From Chrysophaeum taylorii (taxonomy: Eukaryota; Sar; Pelagophyceae; Pelagomonadales; Pelagomonadaceae), in the NCBI GenBank assembly GCA_029834535.1, contig JAQMWT010000488.1:10001-74000 (forward strand): a stretch of 64,000 bases of DNA, written 5' to 3'. The translations under genes and the position numbers were made by a program. The notes under the pieces were generated by a model that was not told the origin of the DNA, ran no database searches, and was given only the letters and a program-made list of their open reading frames with translations. Shown piece by piece: positions 23,601 through 33,763 of the stretch. Numbering within the stretch: position 1 is the first letter of the stretch; the number at the start of each line of letters is the position of its first letter.

Positions 23601-26600
23601 GTGGGACGAGGCTCGCAATCGCAGATGCCCTTGGTCGTAATTGCTCAGCGTTGCACAATTTCATCGCCACAGAACTCAAGGCGAGCGCATTAGCTACGAC
23701 GGTCCGCGAAGCACCGCCAGAATCAGTCGCGTCACTGGCGACATGCGCACTCCTCATCGCCGGATTGCGATTCAAGGGCTCCTCTTCGGCGACACAGCAC
23801 GCGCTGGTCGCGGTGAACGAAGCGTTCGTGGCGTGGAGCCGCCACGACGGCGCCTCGTCCAGTCTCCTCGTGGCTCGAGACCTCTGGTGGCTCTCACGTC
23901 CGCGCGACACCACGCCAGACGTTAGCGAGTGGCGACCGTTTTTTTCGAGGAGCAGCGAAGAAAACAGTGATCCATTTCAAGGAGGCGTCGAGCTCGGTGC
24001 TTCCACAACGGCATTGTCGTCGGTCACGCAACCTGAGCAGTCAGCACGAAGCGACCACGTGCACGCGAAGGTGGCGGCCATCATCCGCGACTTGCTGCAA
24101 TTGGAGACATCGCCGGATGCGTCCTTCAAGCTCGCAGAAGTCGGCGGCTTGACCTCGGCACAGGCAGCCCAACTGCAAGGCCTTCTCGTGGAAGAGTTCG
24201 GCGAGGATTGCGTAGATCTGACGCACTTGTATCACCAGGAAGTGACGGTTGGAGACCTCGCAAAGACCATCGCAAGCAAGACGCAAGTGGACGAGGACGA
24301 CGTCGAGGCCTCCCTAGTCGCAAAAAGCAAACGAGACGTCGAGACGTTGGCCGACATGCACGCATCGAAGGTTAGAACGAACATCACCGCAGAGCATGCC
24401 AAGAGCCCTTTCGTGGTATTGGCCTTGTGTTGGGTCTTGGCGTTCATTGGCCTTGGCGCCGCTTTCATCGCGCCTGCGTGGATTGCGATAACAGCACTAG
24501 ATGACGCCGAGCACGATTCCTGGGTTGGCATGATCTTAGTAGGCGTCCCGGCGGCGTGGGCCGCCGTCGTCGCGATGCTGACCCTCGAAGCTGCGATCGC
24601 GACACACCTCGTCCTCGACATTCTCGTCCCGTCGCTCCGCGTCATGCCCCACTGCGTTCTCGCGACGCACTCCCCGGCTTTCGTCGCGTGGTGGTTCCTG
24701 CAGCGAATCTTGCAGATGAACCGCTTTCTGTTTTTGGAGGAGCTGCGGCGCACACCGTTATTGGCGGCCTACCTGCGCCTCGTCGGGGCGCGCGTTGAAG
24801 GCGGCGTCGTTCTGGACTCGGTGCACGTGCGCGATCCGCACCTCGTTTCGTTGGGTGCGCGGTGTCAGGTTGATGCGGGCGCTGTCATCGAGGCGCGGCG
24901 CTTCGAACCGGGGCACCGCCAACTTGCCTTCGATCGTGTCGTCGTCGGCAGCCGAGCGCACATCGCGACGCGTTGCGTCGTCAAAGCTGGCGTACGGCTA
25001 CCGAGCGGCTTTCAGCTTGCGCCGCTCGATGTCGTGCGCCGATCACCTTTAGGCGACGATGATTTTGAAGTTGGCCATAATTTCATGGAGGGCTCCAAAA
25101 AGCAGGACGACACAGTCGACGAAGAAGACGACGATGCCGCGATGTTTCGACGTCTCGTGAAGCTTCCTCGGACCTGGTGGCTCGCCTCTATTTTATTGAT
25201 CTACTTGAAACTCGTCGTACTCTCGGCCGCCGCGGTACCTTCTTTCTTGTGTCTCTCTCGCTTCTTTGTGGCGACGGGCCTCTACCCGCCCAACGAGCAC
25301 ATTGACCCGCTCCACCATGGCGGTGCCGAGGCGTTTGCTATCTTCGCACTTTGCGTCCACGTCTCGCCTATCTACCTCGGCCTTGCGCCGATAGTTGTCG
25401 ACGTCGATCCGGAATTCGCGCGGACTGAGATCCTCAAGCCTGCGCTCTCCAAATGGCGTCTGCTTGGCGCGGCCGTCCCCGTCGCAGGTGCGACTCTACT
25501 ATATGCGCTCGTCGCTCTCGCTGGGGTGGCGGCGATCGCCCGACTGCTGCGGCCAGTGAAGAAATGCCGGCTGGTCGCTGATGCGCTCGCCGACTGCGTG
25601 TTTTGGCGGTTTGGGTGGCAGTTTGGCCACGGGCCGGTGATGTCATGGTGGTACCAGCTGCTTGGCGCGCGCGTCGGGGCTTGGGCGACAATCCGCCAAA
25701 CCTTCGAGCGTCTCGGTCACCCCGAGCACCTCACGATCGGACAGAACGCCCACATCGGCGACAACGCCATCCTCGACGCTCGGGGCGGAGAACTCGTCGT
25801 CAAGGACAACGCAATCCTGGGGTTTGGCTCGGTCGTCATTGGAAGAATCACAGTCCCCGACACCGCACTCGTCGCCGGCAACACGGCCGTGCTGAAGGAC
25901 ACGCAGCTCCGATCGGGATCGCTCAACATCCAGTCATTCCAGCTGCGAAGGGCGTCTTCGTCTCTCGACGACTCGCTCCACTCGCCGTTCGAAAGCGACC
26001 GCCATTCCGAAAGCATCTACGCGCTGCGCTGGGAGGACGCATCCAAACGTGCGGAGGGTACCGTGGCATCAAATATAGACCGATGGCTCGTGTACCCACT
26101 CTCGGGCTTCGCAGCGCCTGTTTGGGCACTCGCGACGCTGCTGGTTGCAGCGTACGTAGCGCTCCGCGCCTCTCTCGCATTTCTTGAACGCTGGGAACGC
26201 CCGCGCGTAGCGGTGATCATATACCATCTCACGTTCTTGGTCGTTGCTTCATTCATCGTCGTCGCAAACAAACGTCTGTGTCGACCGCTCTGGGGAGTGC
26301 TCGGCCGTAGAACACTCGAAAGTTCCCGCCATCACGTCTATGGCCTCTCGCTCGCGCGCCATGCTATCGCCGACGCGCCGCGAGCCGCACTCCAGCGTAT
26401 CGCGGCCTTCTTTTTCGCCGACTCGCCGGCCAATGTATGGCTCGCGCGTGGCATCGGGGTCGCCGTCGGACGTAACGTCATTCTCGGCACGGCCGACGTC
26501 TTTTTCGAGGCTGACCTCCTCAAGCTCGAAGACGGGTGCGTTATCGAGGAGCGCGCCATGCCCTATTGCCACGCCCTCGAGAGCTCCAGACTCTCCTACG

Positions 26601-26710
26601 GCCCCGTCGTCATCGGCACCGACGCGGTCGTCGAGACCGGAGCGATCACCACGCCGTTCTGCAACCTCACGCCGACCAACATTCTTGGCGCGAACAAGCT
26701 CGGGATCTGA
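17603..26710 (+). CDS. Giant FAAL(x2)-ACAD(x2)-ACP-Pls-like membrane synthase, copy B
   Basis: Tandem paralogue of copy A with two FAAL modules instead of four. The first (17603-19380, starting MPVAAAMPPSWWKQYCPW) is complete with all FAAL motifs. The second (about 19389-20960) has lost one C near 19563 (atcgcacgtcg where sister modules read gccacgtcg) and about 89 bases near 20000 relative to A4. The first frame therefore stops at 19663, and the segment between is in another frame. The two losses total 90 bases, so the downstream frame is restored, but WLPGYHDMGL is gone. From about 20010 to the stop the frame is open and carries the same ACAD pair, carrier domain and Pls-like tail as copy A. 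It may be a pseudogene, may make separate proteins, or may contain assembly errors at the indels. The first module's linker matches that of A3, and the second module pairs with A4. Confidence 0.75.
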
Positions 26711-26791
26711 TCATAATGCTGGAACGCACAACAACATTTGTATATATCTGCCGCGCCCACCGAACATGTTTGTCGCGAGCTCAAGTTGGGC
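20587..26791 (+). repeat. Near-identical duplicated block, copy B side
   Basis: Partner of 9560-15765 at an offset of 11,027. It includes the end of FAAL B2, both dehydrogenase-like domains, the carrier domain, the Pls-like tail and about 80 bases of 3' flank. Differences from copy A are scattered substitutions; the copies use different stop codons (taa and tga). Confidence 0.9.
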
Positions 26792-28290
26792 TCTTTCGTC
26801 AATTCAGCGCCTCATCGGTGTTCTCGAAGACGGCACGTTCAAGGAATACCAACCTTTCCGACAGTGCGTGTTACGCCCGTGAGATCGTCTTTAGCAGTCA
26901 TGAATGCCCTTTCTTTTGCTGCAGAGTCGCGGCGAGAAACCTAATGCAAAATCTCTTCATCTACGCCAGCTCTCTTTTGTATCGTGTTTGAGCTTAAGGT
27001 TGATCAGTGGTAAAAGCGATGCGCGGATTATGCTTCGCATTTTATTTATTACATCTCCCTCAAACGCTGCTGCTGCCGATGTAAATTATTAGCAGGCCTC
27101 GAGCGCGGCAGGCGCAGGAGCAAAAAAAGGAAGTCGAGATCAGTGGAGGAATCAAGGAAAGGAAGGGTTGGCGTTTGTGAGAGAGGGGCAGAAGAGAACG
27201 AAGTAGTAGGAGGTGTGTGCTCGGCCATGTTGGGGGCTTTAATACGGCAACGGGTAAGTCATAATAGTAGAGGTGAAAATCGAAAGGAACCGCACCATGG
27301 CGGGCAGCCCAATCCAACGTTCGAAAGGACGTCGCACTCCGTCGCACGTTCGTACCAGTGGTTCCGGCCCTGCGTGCTTTCACCGCCCCTTTCTTAGCAG
27401 TCGCCCTTGAAATACGCTAACCATCTCTGTCCGTCCTCCCGGTACCTGCTGCCCCTCCGCCACTCTCCAGACCTTACCCGATACCCTCTGGATACCGTCA
27501 GACTTGGCCGCGCGCTTCACAAGCTTGCGACGGCCCCGATACCATTTTCTTTCCTGGTGAAGCCGTGGGCCATCGGCGATGTGTGGCAGGCAAATAGAGA
27601 CGACGAGGAGTCGTCGACCCCACGTCACTTGGGATGGAAGGAAAAGCCGGTTCCCTCGCGCTTGTTGCGTCCGTCGCGGCGGTTTAGTAGACCGACCAGA
27701 CTGATTGCCTTCGGCAGCGTCGCACTCGATCGCGACGATCGTCAGAGGAAATTGCTTAGCCCGGCCTTTTGTAGTAGGTCGAACGGGTGCTTTGATCCAT
27801 ACAGACGCAGAAGCGCGCCGCCAAGGCAGGCGCGACAGCTTTTCTTCTGCGTCTGGCACGGCCTCGATGTGCGAATCCCGCCCGCCTTTTTCGGGCCCGT
27901 CGAATGAATCACCCACCACCAGCGTATCCAGCAGCCATCGAGCCCTCCATATTCTTCTTCTGTGGCCCCCGCCCGGTAGTTGAGACAAGTGGGCGCCATA
28001 AATCGACGCGTGCGTCGTACTCCAGCAGCCGTCTTCTCGAGGGTGCCACGCCGTCGTCCGCCTCGAAGATGCGTCCTCTCGCCATGAGGCACAAGTCGAA
28101 GCACCTGGCATAGTTGAAAGGTGGGGCCTCGCTTCATGTTTTTGCTCTCTTCCTTCTCGGAGACGCCATCTTGACCGAGTCAGCAGCAGTGTACAAAACG
28201 GAAAGAGATGATGATAGTGGTGACGTCAAGCTTAATTTCATCCGTTTCGCGGCGGCGGCGGCGTGGGCAAAAGAAAGACTTTTAGGAGAT
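26792..28290. other. Intergenic region; one doubtful minus-strand frame
   Basis: About 1.5 kb between copy B and the coiled-coil gene. A minus-strand frame with an ATG runs from 28111 to 27380 (243 codons; for example KGRAKQFPLTIVAIECDAAEG). It shows no recognised domain, and neighbouring frames also have protein-like scraps (CLMARGRIFEADDGVAPSRR), which suggests an eroded gene rather than a working one. Nothing else is recognisable. Confidence 0.35.
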
Positions 28291-28839
28291 ATGAGAGCCG
28301 CCAAGTCGAAGCGACTCGCGCGACTTCGAGCGAAAGTTTCCGAACTCCGGCGCGAGCGCGAGGGCCTCGACGTGCCGTCGGCGATCCCCGAGGAGCATCC
28401 CGCACGCCAAAGGGTTCGCGCGGCCGAGGCCGAGGCGGAGGCGCTCGGGGCGGCGCTGGAGAAGGCGTTGGCCGAGTTGGGCGACGCCGCCGAGCGCCGG
28501 AGCGCAAGACTCCATGGAGACGACGAGGAGGCTCCGTGGGTGCTTGCGGCGCGGCAGCGCATCGCGATCGAGGCCCAGACGCGGGTGCTGGAAGAAGCTT
28601 CGAAGGATTCTTCGCGAGAGGCCGAGGATCTTCTTCTCCGCGAAGAAGAACTGGAAACTGTTAGGCGCGACCTCGCGGAGACCCAGAACCGCATCGTCGA
28701 GGCCGAGAAGGCGGTCGAGGTTGCGCGGGAAAATTACGTCCGCCTTTCGGCCGTTGACCTCCTCGCGCCCGCTGAAACTCTAACTAAGCTCCTCCGCTCC
28801 GCGCGGCTCGACGGTCACGTTACCAGAGCCCGCCAGTAG
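28291..28839 (+). CDS. Coiled-coil protein of unknown function
   Basis: A 182-residue protein that is almost entirely charged alpha-helix: Arg/Lys-rich at the start (MRAAKSKRLARLRAKVSELR), then Glu/Ala-rich heptads (ARQRVRAAEAEAEALGAALE, EELETVRRDLAETQNRIVEA) with no Pro after the first third. The open frame extends upstream to about 28114 without an ATG, and that extension is hydrophobic (FALFLLGDAIL), so an upstream exon with a signal peptide is possible. The first ATG in frame is used here. No catalytic domain is visible; a structural role is a guess. Confidence 0.65.
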   Translation: MRAAKSKRLARLRAKVSELRREREGLDVPSAIPEEHPARQRVRAAEAEAEALGAALEKALAELGDAAERRSARLHGDDEEAPWVLAARQRIAIEAQTRVLEEASKDSSREAEDLLLREEELETVRRDLAETQNRIVEAEKAVEVARENYVRLSAVDLLAPAETLTKLLRSARLDGHVTRARQ

Positions 28840-29071
28840 ACGACGTGACTCGTGGCTCTTGCACCAGGGTCCGTGATGGGGTGTTCAGAGATTTTGAGAG
28901 ACGAGTATGTTTGGGCTGGCCAGTCGAGTCGGCGCGCGTGCGCGAGCGTAGCAAACGTGCCCAAATATTTCATTATTCGTCAATATGATGATAGTGGTCC
29001 TCGCCTCGTTACAAACAAATTTCTGGTGCAAGTTGAAACCCTCATAGTTTGGTTTTTTTTTGGCCAACAAC

Positions 29072-30133
29072 ATGATGTGGCGCGGGAAGGAGCGACCTAT
29101 TTCCACGCTCGTGCTGCTTCGGCACGGCCAGAGCGCGTGGAATCGGAAGCCGACGTTCTCGGGGTGGTGCGACGTTGCTTTGACCTCGAGGGGCCGGCGC
29201 GAAGCGCGCGAGGCCGGGGAATTGCTGGCGAAGCGGGGGTACGGAGACATGAGCATGGCCTTCACTTCGGAGCTGCAGCGCGCGTACGAGACGTGCCACA
29301 TCGTGGTCGAGGCGTTGGGCGGGAGGGCCTCGGTAGTGAGGGACCAGCGGTTCAACGAACGTCACTATGGCGCGCTGCAGGGGCTGGCGAAGGACGACCC
29401 CGGACTTATCTCCGAGTACGGCGAGCGTCGAGTGTCTGAATGGCGCCGCAGCCTCCACAGCAGGCCACCCGCCTTGACGCCCGAGCACCCCCACTACCGG
29501 GAAGGCGCGCCCCTCACCGAGAGTCTGGCGGACGCGAGAACCCGAGTTCTTAAAGGATTCGAAGATATCGTCGCTCCCGAACTGTTTAGAGAAGGAGCAA
29601 AAATTCTGCTCGTCGCCCACTCCAACACGCTGCGCGCCCTCATCTCTCATTTCGACGAGGTCCCCGAAAAGGACATCCCAGGCCTGCACGTCCCCAATTC
29701 GGTGCCAATCTCGTACGACTTCGATCGCGATCATCGCTTTTTGAGGCCTAAACTCGGGACGACGACGACTGCGGTCGGGAGCCACGCGCGGTGGCTCCTG
29801 TCCGAGGAAAATCAGGCCAAAATCCTCGAGGCCCTGCAGCCGGGGGGATTGTTGGCGCGGGCCTTGTTCGATGCCTGGGACGCGGACAACTCGAGGACGC
29901 TGGACGCCGTAGAAATTCAGAACGGACTCCACATGGTGGAGCACGACGTTGCCCTCGCCGCGATTGCCCGCCGCATCGTCCGCAAGATCCACTTCTCGCC
30001 CCAAGACGGCAGCGGCGGCGGCGGGACCTGCAGCCGCGACGACTTCGACGCCTGTGCCGCCGAAGTCATGGCCGAACTCCAAACCGAGAAACGCCGAGCC
30101 GCGTCACCCAAACTTCTTTTCTCTAAAAAATAA
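29072..30133 (+). CDS. Phosphoglycerate mutase (2,3-BPG-dependent type) with C-terminal EF-hand
   Basis: About 353 residues. The first 250 are a histidine-phosphatase-fold phosphoglycerate mutase, which interconverts 3- and 2-phosphoglycerate in glycolysis: LLRHGQSAWN (phospho-His), FSGWCDVALT, SELQRAYET (phosphate-binding Arg), ERHYGALQGL (catalytic Glu) and VAHSNTLRAL (second His; most relatives read AHGNS). PNSVPISYDFD replaces the usual PTGIP segment. After a linker, LFDAWDADNSRTLDAVEIQ fits a canonical EF-hand loop with Asp at 1, 3 and 9, Ser at 5 and Glu at 12. The extra ~100 residues are not part of ordinary PGAMs, so calcium control of a glycolytic step is possible. The gene converges on the glycosyltransferase with only about 23 bases between the stops. 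Confidence 0.88.
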   Translation: MMWRGKERPISTLVLLRHGQSAWNRKPTFSGWCDVALTSRGRREAREAGELLAKRGYGDMSMAFTSELQRAYETCHIVVEALGGRASVVRDQRFNERHYGALQGLAKDDPGLISEYGERRVSEWRRSLHSRPPALTPEHPHYREGAPLTESLADARTRVLKGFEDIVAPELFREGAKILLVAHSNTLRALISHFDEVPEKDIPGLHVPNSVPISYDFDRDHRFLRPKLGTTTTAVGSHARWLLSEENQAKILEALQPGGLLARALFDAWDADNSRTLDAVEIQNGLHMVEHDVALAAIARRIVRKIHFSPQDGSGGGGTCSRDDFDACAAEVMAELQTEKRRAASPKLLFSKK

Positions 30134-30147
30134 TAATCATCTACATA

Positions 30148-30182
30148 TTATTATTATTATTGTTGTTGTTGTTTTTTTTTTT
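30148..30182. repeat. TTA/TTG microsatellite and T-run between convergent genes
   Basis: A short att/gtt triplet run followed by about 12 T, spanning the gap between the PGAM stop and the glycosyltransferase stop. Part of it encodes the poly-Gln/Lys C-terminus of the minus-strand gene, so length changes here alter that protein's end. Confidence 0.7.
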
Positions 30183-31332
30183 GCTGGAGGATCGAGGCAC
30201 ACGTCTCGGCGAGCAAGCCGCACTCGTTCGGGGCGAGGCCGCTCTCGTCTTGACAAATAAAAAAACTCCCGAGCGAGGCGTGCTGGACGATGACGATCTT
30301 CGACTTGAGGACCAACTCCGCGTGCTGCCGGATCCGAGCTCGGTCCTCGACGTCGTCGAGGTCGTGGCCCCAAATAGCCAACTGCCGTTTGCGCTTCGTC
30401 AGGTCGACGTCGTGGAGTTTCTTCCCCCCGGCGTCCCACTCGAGAAGCAAATACGTATTGTACAGAGAGAACTCCGTAAACTTCGAATAGGCGAGCGCGA
30501 GGTACCACGGCTTCTTGTGGAGAATTTCCAGCCTCTCCAACAGCCTGCGGGTGAGGCCCGTAGAGAGCACCTCCGGGGTCACCCCGAGAATGTGGGTCGT
30601 TGCCGGCACGGTCGCGTTCCGAGCCGCGCCCAGCAGACTTAGCGCTATTGCGTATCGCGGCGCCCACCGACCCCCCACTTGCTCCGACGCGATCGGCGTC
30701 CCCTTGTGCACCTTGCGGGACGTGATGAGCCGCGAAGTCCCGTTCTCGAGGTTGAGCAAAGTCGCCGCCGACACGCTATTCACGGCGTACGTATCCGCGT
30801 CCAACACCAGCATGTGCGCCGACGTCACCAGCCTCGCGAAACCCAACTTGACCAACTGCTGCACGTACCACCCCAACGTCGGACGATTGTGCACCTTCCT
30901 CAGGCTGTTCAAGCATCCCCGCACGGACCCGCACATCACCGTGTCGTCGCAGAGGTGAGTGATCTTCGCCCGCGGCAGCCACTTGAACACCTCCTGCCGG
31001 CACTCCCCTTCTTTCCACTCGGGCAGCCAATCCAGCCGCCCGCGCTTCTGCTCCAGCGCGGAAAACAACGCCGTCCCGTTCTTCTTGTCTTCTTCTTCTT
31101 CTTCTTTGGTGGGAACTTGGCAGGTCGCGGCCGCCATCGTCATCGCCGCATCGTTGCACGGCGACGACAGGTACATCATGTCCATGTCGGCCACCTCTAA
31201 ATGGACCGCAAGCGTCGCCATCGATGCCCTCAGTTGCTCCACTTGCGGCGGGTAAAACGGCAGCACGATGCTGAACGTGTTGCCGAACATCTCGCCCTTC
31301 GCGACGACGGCCAACAACCACACCAAACACAT
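30157..31332 (-). CDS. Probable secretory-pathway glycosyltransferase (DUF6492-like)
   Basis: A 391-residue protein with a hydrophobic start (MCLVWLLAVVAKGEMFG) that fits a signal peptide or anchor. It is followed by a GT-A-like region: TFSIVLPFYPPQVEQL at the first beta strand and HMLVLDADTYAV with the DxD-type motif that binds a metal and nucleotide sugar. Between them are a Glu/Lys insert and GWYVQQLVKLGFA, as in algal and plant DUF6492 glycosyltransferases. Later WYLALAYSKFTEFSLYNTYL resembles the acceptor-side region. The C-terminus is low-complexity Gln/Lys encoded by a microsatellite. Donor and acceptor are unknown. Confidence 0.6.
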   Translation of the reverse strand: MCLVWLLAVVAKGEMFGNTFSIVLPFYPPQVEQLRASMATLAVHLEVADMDMMYLSSPCNDAAMTMAAATCQVPTKEEEEEDKKNGTALFSALEQKRGRLDWLPEWKEGECRQEVFKWLPRAKITHLCDDTVMCGSVRGCLNSLRKVHNRPTLGWYVQQLVKLGFARLVTSAHMLVLDADTYAVNSVSAATLLNLENGTSRLITSRKVHKGTPIASEQVGGRWAPRYAIALSLLGAARNATVPATTHILGVTPEVLSTGLTRRLLERLEILHKKPWYLALAYSKFTEFSLYNTYLLLEWDAGGKKLHDVDLTKRKRQLAIWGHDLDDVEDRARIRQHAELVLKSKIVIVQHASLGSFFICQDESGLAPNECGLLAETCASILQQKKKQQQQ

Positions 31333-32275
31333 TAACTACTACTACTTTTTTTCTATAGCGTTACGAACTCTCGAGCGACGGGCAGAAAGAAAGGAAAAGG
31401 AAAAGGAAAGGAAAGGACACACCACGCCGCCGCGCAAAAATCATACATTTTGGATTTTTTATACAACAGTAATAATAATTAATTACCCGGGTATCAATCA
31501 TATTTGCGTGTGCAAAGAAGCAAGGAAGATGTAGGGGTATGGAGGGCTCAATCACCACTACAGCAGCAGGTCCATTAAGAAGAAAGAGCCGGCACTCGGC
31601 GTTGTGCGCGATGCGCGAAGCATCCATCGTGGACAGTTCCAGGGCACGTTGGTGAGCGTCAGCGATGGAGCGCATGACAGATCCTGCGTGCAACGCGGTC
31701 GCGTTGATGTATATATGATTCGGCCCGCATACAATATATTATGCAGGAAGTAAAAATAATAAAGTCGCAATGTCGGGAATGCGACCATAATTTTCTTCCA
31801 CCATCTTACGCAAATCCCGGTGGTGCACCAGAGGTCTGGCTGGGAGGGAGCACTCACCTGGTACTCGCAGGCACGTCGTCAGCGCGTGGAACATTGAGGA
31901 GGAGGAATAGCCCAACCCCCGTTTCCAAGCGGGGTATTCTCCGGTCTGGGCGACAAGTTTCGGCTCACTCAAGGCCGGGGAGATTAAAAACTCTCGTCCG
32001 TCCTCGCTTACGACGGTTCCGTTTCGACAAGAAATTCGCCTTGGGTGTATGTGCACGGCGAGTTCAATGCCACCCTCCCCACAAACATGCTCTTCTTGCT
32101 TGGGTTTTGAAAAGACGACTGCTACTAAAGGGAGAGGCCGACCCGGCGAGACAGCGCGCGCATGGGTTTGGGAGGGTGTGTGTGTGGCTGGAGAGGTCTT
32201 ATATCGGGGCACGCACGCACGCTCACCCTGAGGCTCATAGAGCGTGGTCAAAACAAAAACCACCGTTGGGAATAT
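31333..32275. other. Intergenic region; no supported gene
   Basis: About 940 bases upstream of the glycosyltransferase. It contains a purine-rich ggaaaggaaa stretch near 31390-31420 and AT-rich patches. A minus-strand frame (31739-32263) has some protein-like sequence (GGIELAVHIHPRRISCRNG) but no ATG near its start and no known motif, so I do not call it. Confidence 0.5.
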
Positions 32276-33010
32276 TCACGTTCAGCAAGTGAACGTGAAC
32301 CACTTAACCACGGGGGTCGCAATTCTGGTGAGGTGATTTGAACTGAACACGTCACCCCACGTGGCTAAAGTGAACATTTTTTGAAGTGAACGTCACTTTT
32401 TTTTTTTTTTAAGCCTGCGTCGGTTCCCTGCCCCCCGCCCGCTATTGCCTAGGGGCCGGATGCTCTTAGTTTCATTCGCGCTTCCGGGCGGCGAAGGAGG
32501 AGTGACAGTAGTGGATGGTATTCTGTATTTCTTGTCTTCGGCGACGGGAACGACCTCGGTATCTTCACCTTGATCTTCCTCATCAGACCCCATCTCCGCA
32601 GAGTCTTCGGGGATGGTGCTTCCGGCGTTTTTGAACTTGGTCTCGGCGAGATCGCTATGCTTGATCCGGGCCGCCGCAACGAACAACGAAATTCTTCTTC
32701 ATGCGCAGTAGGGCAACTTTGTCCGTTTCGTCAGCGCCGAGCAACACGTTGCTCTGGTTTATCATCCAGATTCGCCGGGCGTGTTCGACGTCATCGGCTT
32801 TTTCTTGTGCTTCTCCTTCTGTTCCGCGTTTTCCTCCTCGTCATCAACATTATCCTCCACATCCGGTAGTGCGGCTCGACTGGCCAGGCCGTCAGCCAAA
32901 GTGAATGAATATGAAGTGAACACTTGGACACAAAATTTCGGTGAAGTGAAGTGAACTGAATTCAGCGAACCTAGTGAATGAAGTGAGCCCAGTGAACACT
33001 GGTAAAAACT
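32276..33010 (-). mobile_element. Transposon-like relic flanked by agtgaac repeats
   Basis: Two blocks rich in the plus-strand word agtgaac (about 32280-32394 and 32895-33003) flank a minus-strand protein relic. The left block opens with a perfect 8-base hairpin (cacgttca, gcaag, tgaacgtg). The right block contains ccagtgaacactgg. Between them the minus strand reads RRIWMINQSNVLLGADETD and an acidic stretch, broken across more than one frame. The layout suggests an inactive DNA element with subterminal repeats, but I cannot name the family. Confidence 0.4.
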
Positions 33011-33763
33011 GATAGACGACAATATTATAGTGTGAAACAAAATCCTGAGAGGCTCTGTATAATTCCTCCTAGGTTGTCGGCATGGTCGTCTTCATAAAAC
33101 CAAGTCTTCGTGTCGCTACGACGCCACCACGGCCTCAAACGTCCCGTTTGTCACCGAGAGCCGGCACGGTGTCCGAATTGCGCGACGACCCCGAGGCCGC
33201 TCGCGCTACACCCAAACAAGCGCGACGTGGGTGGTGGTTCCAAAACCCTAACTGCGTGCGAGAGCAGCTAGATGATGCACCATCCTCCGAAGGTGCCCAG
33301 AGCATTGCCAAGCATTTATATCTCGCGACAGAAACAGCGAAAGCCGTCGTCATCCCCAACTGCCGACGCCAGGCTGCGTTGTCAAAGCTGCCCGGCGCTT
33401 GGCCGAGCTGTAGGTCGTCCGGAGGTGTCACTCCACAGCCGGCCCATACCATGCGCCGCGCAGAGGAGCGCGATGGCAGTCGACGCGCATGTCGTCGGTC
33501 GGTCGGTCTGCAAAAAAATAAGACTCGCGCATTCGTACGCATGATGAAAAGAAAGAAAAGAAAAGAAAGAAAAAATCTTGTTGTTGTTGTTGTTGGTGTT
33601 GTGTTGCCGGTAGTAGGAAAATTCTTGGCAACAGTTATTAATATTTTTGGGGGGGGCGCGACGCTTGCCGCTTGCCGCTTGCCGTTTGCCGCTTGGCGCT
33701 TGGCCCTTGACGCTTGATTAAAGAGATCGTTGGAAAGTAGGGTTCGGCAGTAGAATAGTGACG
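33011..33763. other. Intergenic region upstream of the PDZ-protein gene
   Basis: No supported gene. It holds an A/G-rich run (about 33544-33575), a gtt run (about 33580-33600) and, next to the following gene, a degenerate heptamer array. Confidence 0.5.
33661..33717. repeat. Degenerate heptamer array (cgcttgc)
   Basis: About eight tandem 7-base units (cgcttgc, cgtttgc, cgcttgg, cccttga, cgcttga) lie 47 bases upstream of the PDZ-protein ATG. The position suggests the promoter or 5' UTR. Confidence 0.75.

Noticed and set aside
29042-30082. 346-codon open frame antisense to the phosphoglycerate mutase
   Set aside because: Shadow of a well-supported gene; no motif.
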